A DNA stretch of 64,000 nucleotides from Siphonodentalium dalli (taxonomy: Eukaryota; Mollusca; Scaphopoda; Gadilida; Siphonodentaliidae): the NCBI GenBank assembly GCA_032622095.1, contig CP136068.1:9653729-9717728 (forward strand). Reading direction: 5' to 3'. The notes beneath the pieces were generated by a model. That model was not told where the DNA came from. It searched no databases and saw only the letters and a list, made by a program, of their open reading frames with translations. Shown piece by piece: positions 57,137 to 64,000 of this stretch; within the stretch, counting starts at the first letter, position 1; each line of letters begins with the position of its first letter. A program made the position numbers and the translations under genes.

Positions 57137-57669
57137 GTGTATACGTGTGTGTATATGTTTTCTTGCGCTAGCGTTTGCACTGTCGCAACATCATCCTACA
57201 TATAGTCTATTCCACTTAATGGGTGCATACATTTATAGGGGAGCTATTGTCGAGAAGGGCATTGCGTTTGCTGACTCTTTGGGGAGAGAGATTCTTCTAA
57301 GCGAATCCAACTCCAACTAGAGTTCCTTTTGTAATTGTATGCACCTGCTTATGGTGTGCTGTTGTGACAGTGCATCATAACGTATGTATGTACGGTTGTG
57401 TTTGTGTCTGCGCCATGTGTTAGATTGTATATGCGTACGGGTGTGGTCGAGAGGGCGTGTGTTTTCTGTTGATGTGATATGTAAGCTCGTGTTCGTGTAC
57501 ATACAATTAGAATGGTATTCTTTTCCTCGGTAGTTTGTTCTCTTGTCTGTCTTTTCATTACTTCTTGATTGCTAAATGTATTTATGTTACATTCATGTAT
57601 ACTATGTCTTGTTAAATCTTCAATACTGGAGGCAATAAAGATATATATATAATTTGTGGCATACAATGA

Positions 57670-58245
57670 CGCAAATCATAACCACATCGCACGATTAATA
57701 GTACTGACGCAAATCATAACCACATCGCACGATTAATAGTACTGACGCAAATCATAACCACATCGCACGATTAATAGCACTGACGCAAATCATAACCACA
57801 TCGCACGATTAATAGTACTGACGCAAATCATAACCACATCGCACGATTAATAGTACTGACGCAAATCATAACCACATCGCACGATTAATAGCACTGACGC
57901 AAATCATAACCACATCGCACGATTAATAGTACTGACGCAAATCATAACCACATCGCACGATTAATAGTACTGACTCAAATCATAACCACATCGCACGATT
58001 AATAGTACTGACGCAAATCATAACCACATCGCACGATTAATAGTACTGACGCAAATCATAACCACATCGCACGATTAATAGCACTGACGCAAATCATAAC
58101 CACATCGCACGATTAATAGTACTGACGCAAATCATAACCACATCGCACGATTAATAGTACTGACTCAAATCATAACCACATCGCACGATTAATAGTACTG
58201 ACGCAAATCATAACCACATTGCACGATTAATAGTACTGACTCAAA
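57670..58245 (+). repeat. 38-bp satellite, right block (15 copies plus partial) with 5-unit higher-order pattern
   Basis: Units start every 38 bp from 57670 to 58202, and a partial sixteenth begins at 58240. Variants TAGCACTG (units 3, 6, 11) and ACTCAAAT (units 9, 14, 16) recur so that units 6-10 and 11-15 form two copies of a 190-bp higher-order repeat. Orientation and sequence match the left block at 45299-45532. Confidence 0.95.
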
Positions 58246-59970
58246 TGAACAGTACCAAGATCAATTTCGTTTTTGCAACCATTTGCGAGAATAATATATT
58301 TTAATTAAATAATCGCCTGGATTCATACTCGCTTCTCCATAACAAACTGTAGACCAATTGTTTATTCTAAGTTTCACAGAACTTGTCCTCCAATCCCTTA
58401 TATGTAATGTATTATTTACGCATAATACTAATAAAAATATCTTTAAATCAAAAGTGTTTATTCATTGACTTCCTTATCAGGTGCCATCATGGTTAATAAT
58501 TCGCGTTTATCTCAACATGTTACTTCGTTACAAAATGAAATTGATACTGATTTAGTGCGACAATGTTATTGCTTCATTATTGTGAAGTATGATATTGGTT
58601 ATCCGTTTTTTAATTAACAAAACGACTAGATCAATATGCACCTATTATAGCTGATCGTAACTACAATAGGTAAATCTAGGATATGCCTGATCTGGTTACA
58701 TGTGTACATTATTACTGCAATACGGGCAATTACACAGATGACTTAGGTCGACAACCCACTTGAATGACAACGATTTATTTTCTTCAAAATAATGCGCCCA
58801 CTTTCCCTTGTTATATTTTCATCAACATAGTTGCTGTAATATGTGTATACACTAACGTAACTAACGAACCACAACTAAACCAAAGGCATAAGGGTATATA
58901 TGGCCTTTTAAAAATCGTATCAAAATCAGTTCACAGATGCTTATTCACATCAATCAAAATTAATATAGGACTTATTCCGTGGGTTGAGCATGATTGACTA
59001 AAGTCATGTATACATTAGGTCGATCGTAAATCCAGGTATCTGAAAATATTCATAATGTAAACAAACTACGGGTCCACCTGACAGTTTTAAAACCAAATAA
59101 CATATATATATATATATATATGAAACTGTTCGTTTGCACACATTTATTTATAATATAAACTGCAAACATCAACATATTCAACACGTTGTAGTTGTGTGTT
59201 GTCGAGAGAGGCGTTAGGATTTAACTGAAATTAACAATCATGTTTCTTGATGATGGGGGGGAGCATTCACAGAATAACAAAACTCGACGAACCAAGTAAT
59301 CGTGCGGCTTTCCCCATTGACCGAATGCATATTCTGCTCTGTTCATAATTACTTGTTCCTTTTATATTCAATAAATATTATAATATCTATGTAATGTCAG
59401 TTTCATGTATGTACTATGTAGTCTTTTGATAACAATTCATTCCATATTTAAAATATTTAACTAATTTGTGCATGTTAGTTTTTATCACAATCGTAGTGCA
59501 TTTTTAGGAAAATAACGCTTCAAGGTATATGAACATGAGTATCCTGATGTGGCTGTGGGTGTTATCCATACATTTCAGTCTCTGAAGGAGAGGGTCTGGA
59601 TATTCAACACGTTCTTTACAGGCATATATCAAACAGTTCTACTCCTCTAAATGATACTCAGTTCTCGCACTTTCTAAAAGAAATCATCACATCACATCGC
59701 AAATTCAGATTAGCATATATCTATTCCGTAGTATCTGTATGAACTTAATTATTCAAAACCTATTATCAGCTTATCTCAGTTGAAATAGGGCCTCTTGTAT
59801 CATTCTGAATACGGTCGATTTATGAACAATTATAAACAACCAACTTAGATCGTGTTTGTTAAAAATAGCCAAAAAAACGCTGATTAGCTAAAGCCCCATA
59901 TTGTGACAATTAAAGCAAACAGTGGTACTTGTTATTAGAAGCGTCATTTAAATCAGGTTAACCAGCTTAA
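58246..59970. other. Downstream flank, nothing firm
   Basis: At 58381-58397 there is a 17-bp sequence (ACTTGTCCTCCAATCCC) also present, inverted, at 45606-45622 in the minus-strand LINE 3' UTR. A (TA)n run lies at about 59103-59120. No gene recognised. Confidence 0.4.
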
Positions 59971-60553
59971 AGGGGTGCTGTACGCCACATGTTGTTGTTG
60001 GTTTCTATAGTCTCCGAGTCGGAGAATAAGGTAACAATTTTTCCATTATTTGAAAGTCTGTTGAGTGCGAAGTCATGTTACGGATGACAAATTTACCGGA
60101 ATGCAAAAATACAAATTGTCGTTGTCGAGTAATTTTTTTTAAGTTTTCAACCAAATGAATCAAATAAAAGTTATATTATATGCATACTAGTCCCATATAA
60201 TCATTTAAGTTATTGTATCGTCGCTAGTCAGTGAGTGGCTTGAGTGTTCTCCCCGTATCATCATAATATTTTAAGCAATCGTGTGTGCGATCGGTTTAAA
60301 AATCCAGTATCCCTCAATTACTATTTTTGATTACGGTAATTCGTAATTTAATTGACGCCATTTTATGGCTCCAGTCATAAATTCAATTTATATCAAATTA
60401 TTAACTTTTAAATTATTAAATTTTAAGATAGCCTAGTAACCTGAGCGTTTACAGAATACATCTTCGACTCAAATTACTTATGTTTCTATATATTATCGAT
60501 ATTAGATCGTTGTTGTCACCGGAAATTTAATGAAAATGGCGTACAGTACCCCT
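59971..60553. mobile_element. 583-bp TIR element with TAA duplication (Harbinger-like MITE)
   Basis: Ends AGGGGTGCTGTACGCCA (59971) and TGGCGTACAGTACCCCT (to 60553) are inverted with one mismatch. Flanks are TAA at 59968-59970 and 60554-60556. A 3-bp TAA duplication fits the PIF/Harbinger preference for TWA. An alternative TTAA reading is off by one base. Non-coding interior. Confidence 0.78.
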
Positions 60554-62169
60554 TAAAACAATCATAACCAGAAGCAATTGTGTTGCAATTATCGGCGGAC
60601 CGAATTGCTTCCAATCACATAGTAAATGTGTGTACATTTATATTATAACATATTGTGTATTGTCATTTATACCATGATCACACACATGTGCTCTACTATT
60701 GTATTAATCGTCATTGCAAAGAAGAGTCCCTAAGCACCACTGTCTGCATAAAGACACGCTGCAGGCATTCACGTTTTAAAAAAAGAAGCTTTTAAGACAA
60801 CCTCACAATTCCCTCAGGCACATATCCCTTCTCCTGGTAACAGTACTAATGTACTGAGTTGCCGCTAAGTCCAGGGATGGTTGAAATGTTGACACATTTC
60901 GTTTTAAGTTATGTCACACAACATATAGAATTCGCGCATATATTACGATTCAATGTGTCGTATACTTTACATAAATCTCTCGCAGACTATTCAACTGATG
61001 ATCCAGTAAATATATACCCGCACTTTTTGGTTGAAATTTGCATAGCTATAACTTCTTTGCTGGCATGTCTCCAAGTATATATTATATTTACACCTATAAA
61101 ATCGTAATTTGCAATATTTTATTTAGTACAAATATATCGCGCGATTTGACAGTTATCATGACTGCATCTGCTCTCTCTACTTTAAATAAGTTTTCACTGT
61201 CTCTCATGCATGTTGCATGCGACATATAATGTCAATTAAATTAGACAGGACGACGTCTATATATATATCCATAATGTCAGTGCTAAGAACTACACTACAT
61301 GCCCTGGTACAGTCGCTATAGTAAAGTCGTCATATGGGTCTGCTATAATAGTTGTTATATCGACTGATATCAGCCACTGCTGAATAAGAACACTTACTTG
61401 GTTTCAAAGGTGATGTAGGGGTATCTGTCATTATGTTTAAGCCGATATGTATTGAGCCCCGACGAAGTTTGACAATGGACTATATATTTCTATCTCCTCT
61501 GTCAAACAACGCGGGGTGAATATGCTGAATAGTGGTAGATGACTACAAAATCAATTTAAAAACACATTCGCGTCAAAATACAAAAAGAGTTGGCACTTAC
61601 CTTGGTAAACCTTTGACAGTTATTTCTAAAATAGCTCACTTTGTATTATTGACGTTGAGTAACAGATCAGAGAGAGAGAGAGAGAGAGTGCGCTTAACCG
61701 ATCAATATTAACATAGTGTTGGCATGTCAGTCAATGCATTGCTGATTTAAGATGCTACCAGAAGAAACAATGTGGTGGTTCTCGGAAACAGGATAATAAC
61801 TCGCTGTAGTCCGTCATATAATAGTTCGCCAGGATATTCGATATTATATAGAAATACATGGACACGACAGAACAAAATAAGGGACAATCCACTGTTTGGT
61901 ATAGTCAGGGACGTGGTTAAATGGATCGCTGTTCTAACTGCAACCAACATGACAAGTCACCAACCCCACGTGTACTCAAGCTTTCCAACTGTGTCCAATC
62001 TGACGACCTTAACTATTGCAATATTTGCATCCAATGCACTTTCAGTTGAATAGATCCTTTATCTTGAGGGATTTTTTATTACGAAAAATAGTACATAATT
62101 TGACTTTTCATCTAAATCAATACACTTCATACTAAAGACTAGCTGTAAAATCAAACCATGAGAACACTC
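60554..62169. other. No recognised feature apart from a short (GA)n
   Basis: A (AG)10-like run at 61669-61688. Open frames at 60859-61107 and 61772-62053 have no recognised motif. Confidence 0.35.
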
Positions 62170-62560
62170 GTGTTTGTATGTGAAATTTCCAAATTGGTGG
62201 ATTAGGTATGAAAATTCAAACTATGTTTGCATTAGCCGTGAAATCAGACATGAGTCCAACTTTTTGTCGGTCGTCATGACATTCCAGCTGTTGGTGGGTC
62301 AGCCATGAATGTTCGAACTGTCGGTGGGTCAAAGGTGACATTTCCAATTCCTGGTGGGCCAGGCATGACATATCTGCTGGTGGGTCAGTCATGGAATGTT
62401 CAACTTTTGGTGGGTCAGCCGTTTAATTTCATCTATTAGTGGATCAAACGTGACATTTCCAACTACTGTTGGTTTAGGAATGACATAGTTCCAATTTTGG
62501 GTGAGCTAGGAATGAAAGTTTCAAATTATGAGGTGAAATTGTAGCAACTGGTGGGACCGC
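62170..62560. repeat. Degenerate minisatellite, unit ~32 bp
   Basis: About a dozen imperfect copies of a unit containing GGTGGGTCAGCCATGA and CATTTCCAACT. Related motifs appear singly near 6370-6620, 24350-24500 and 43400-43490. Non-coding. Confidence 0.75.
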
Positions 62561-62683
62561 AGGGTTGGCGCTGAACCAAAAGTTTCTAGAAGAGTACATT
62601 TTGGTAGACTAGACAAACACACAAAGTGTCTGTTATAAGTCGGGAAAATCCTATATGTCCATGTATGTCCCTAGTATTAGTAT

Positions 62684-63171
62684 TTAAAGGTACTCAACCC
62701 GTAAAGAGGGTCCCCATCTCAACAGATTCCAACAACAACAATCCGATCAGAGGGTCCTATATTACTATTTATTTGGCTTTGGGGGTGAAAAATATTTGAT
62801 TCGAGTCGAGGAACCCATCAAACAAAGCTCAGAGTTATTAGATATTGATTTTTGAAAATTCGTATGTTCTCGAGATGAGTACTTATAACTGCCGTCAATT
62901 TGGTAACCTGCTCGAGATATTACGCCAAAATTCTATTCAAACAGACAAGGATGGATATCTCTATAATCAAGTGGGTAATAATAACGAATTTTTGACTATC
63001 TTCTGGGCCAGGAAGAATTCCCAATAATGAAAAATAATAGATTTCTAAAATCGATATCTAACAAATCTGAGCTTTGATGGGTGACTTCCTCGACTCGAAT
63101 CAAATATTTTTGACCCCCGAAGCCATTGAAATAGTAATTGAGAGGAGTTTTATCGGGTTGAGTACCTTTAA
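62684..63171 (+). mobile_element. TTAA-flanked MITE, family T1 copy 4 (best preserved)
   Basis: TTAA (62684-62687) is followed by AGGTACTCAACCCG. The right end is CGGGTTGAGTACCT followed by TTAA (63168-63171), a perfect 14-bp TIR. The interior has its own inverted parts (CGAGGAACCCATCAAACAAA against TTTGATGGGTGACTTCCTCG), so it can fold back extensively. The 60-codon open frame within is not conserved in other copies. Confidence 0.9.
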
Positions 63172-64000
63172 GTAATATCCTTAAATCCAGCCTTTGCAAC
63201 AACAAAACTCATATATAGTTATATGTAGAGTTACATCGCTTTAGTTAATTTTGCCATCGCTAAATCGCTGTTTTAAAAGTAAAACAAACGAGTGTCTTGG
63301 TTTGGTGTCTTGGTTTGGTTCATATCTTGCTAGAAATTAAAGAATTAGAACAACTAATGGTGTGAGTATGTTCAGTGGTGGTGCCACAATTTCCCTAAAT
63401 CATGGAATACAATCACTGCCAGGAGGGGATATATCCCTTAATCTATCGTTGCATATTCATCGATGGGGTGTGACTAACCCTTACATTCCTCCTGATCCTC
63501 ATATGACACTAACGCTGAGTATGTTCTATCAGGAAATCAATGTTGTATATACTTCAGTTTGTGCAGGCAGCAGGGGCATATCTAGGAAATTTACAAACAG
63601 ATCGTATCTTATAGACGTTAAATTTTTTTAAACAGATATAGGCACTGATTTGTTGTTTATATATTGTATATTAGCTAGTGAATTATTGCTAACCATATAT
63701 ATTTAGAAGCCTAAATGTATGTAAATTCAGTTCTGTATTTGGAATTAAAAAGGAAGTAACAATAATACAATAATAATTAATAAAAACAACCTGGTTGGGA
63801 TATGGGGCAGTCGCTTGAATGGACCGAATTCGGAGATGGATAGGGGTGGCTGTCAACAAATTGATGGAAAACAATTACACGGACGGGCGGGTTCCAAAAT
63901 TCGAAGAAAACACTACTTTGTGTATGCGCACTGCTCTTTACCCCCTCCGATTACGGCTTGACTGCGCTACAATATTACAATTAATTGTTTAAAGATGTAT
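63172..64000. other. No recognised feature
   Basis: An 89-codon open frame (63362-63631) has no recognised motif. Sequence continues past the window edge. Confidence 0.35.

Larger units (their letters stand above)
51000..57667 (+). mobile_element. Apparently intact two-ORF LINE (APE type)
   Basis: ORF1 (51191-53200) and ORF2 (53262-56852) are uninterrupted and separated by 61 bp. The 3' UTR contains a long (GT)n tract and ends with AATAAA (57634-57639) about 28 bp before the satellite. The 5' limit given is a guess. The architecture (coiled-coil/RRM-like ORF1, APE endonuclease plus RT ORF2) is that of I/Jockey/CR1-superfamily LINEs. I do not assign a clade. Intact frames suggest recent insertion and possible activity. 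Confidence 0.75.

Noticed and set aside
56974-57180. Poly-His/Thr open frame on the minus strand
   Set aside because: Produced entirely by the (GT)n microsatellite.
57670-58245. 38-bp direct repeats as a CRISPR array
   Set aside because: Perfect head-to-tail tandem with no spacers; a satellite.

Overview
This window looks like AT-rich invertebrate nuclear DNA. There are no operons, genes are sparse, the one clear host gene has a long intron, and most of what can be read is transposable elements and satellites. A secreted-type C-type lectin domain, APE-type LINEs (one with a 2A-like peptide) and many short TIR elements would suit a mollusc, perhaps a bivalve. That is inference from general character, not a species identification.

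Host gene: two exons of a C-type lectin-like domain lie on the + strand (6974-7165 and 14634-14854). They join in frame across a roughly 7.5-kb intron and keep all four core cysteines. The intron holds a tandem array with about 125-bp units, each carrying nuclear-receptor-type TCAAGGTCA boxes. It also holds flanking dispersed repeats, AT-rich blocks and two TTAA-flanked MITEs.

LINEs: an apparently intact two-ORF LINE (ORF1 51191-53200, ORF2 53262-56852, +) lies head-to-head with a broken single-ORF LINE (49189-45855, -). The broken one starts with a hydrophobic leader and a 2A-like motif. The pair is bracketed by two blocks of the same 38-bp satellite, and the outer 3' end of each LINE abuts satellite. 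A diverged, ORF1-only relative of the intact LINE lies at 26015-27869. Decayed reverse-transcriptase fragments lie at about 17.5-18.26 kb, 21.1-21.6 kb and 32.5-33.0 kb.

DNA elements: several are delimited by visible TIRs and target duplications. There are four copies of one TTAA-flanked MITE family and one copy of a second TTAA family. There is a 257-bp element with an 8-bp duplication and an empty-site paralogue 950 bp away, a 583-bp element with a TAA duplication, and a 788-bp-class element interrupted by a 1.95-kb element with an AAT duplication. A 3.06-kb TIR element carries an internal 1.2-kb duplication assembled from three separate local templates with short microhomologies at its joints. 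Six long near-palindromes (about 115-171 bp overall) are scattered through the window.

All similarities were judged by eye from the sequence. No database search, alignment program, transcript or species information was available. Element families are named only as far as termini, target duplications and protein motifs allow.
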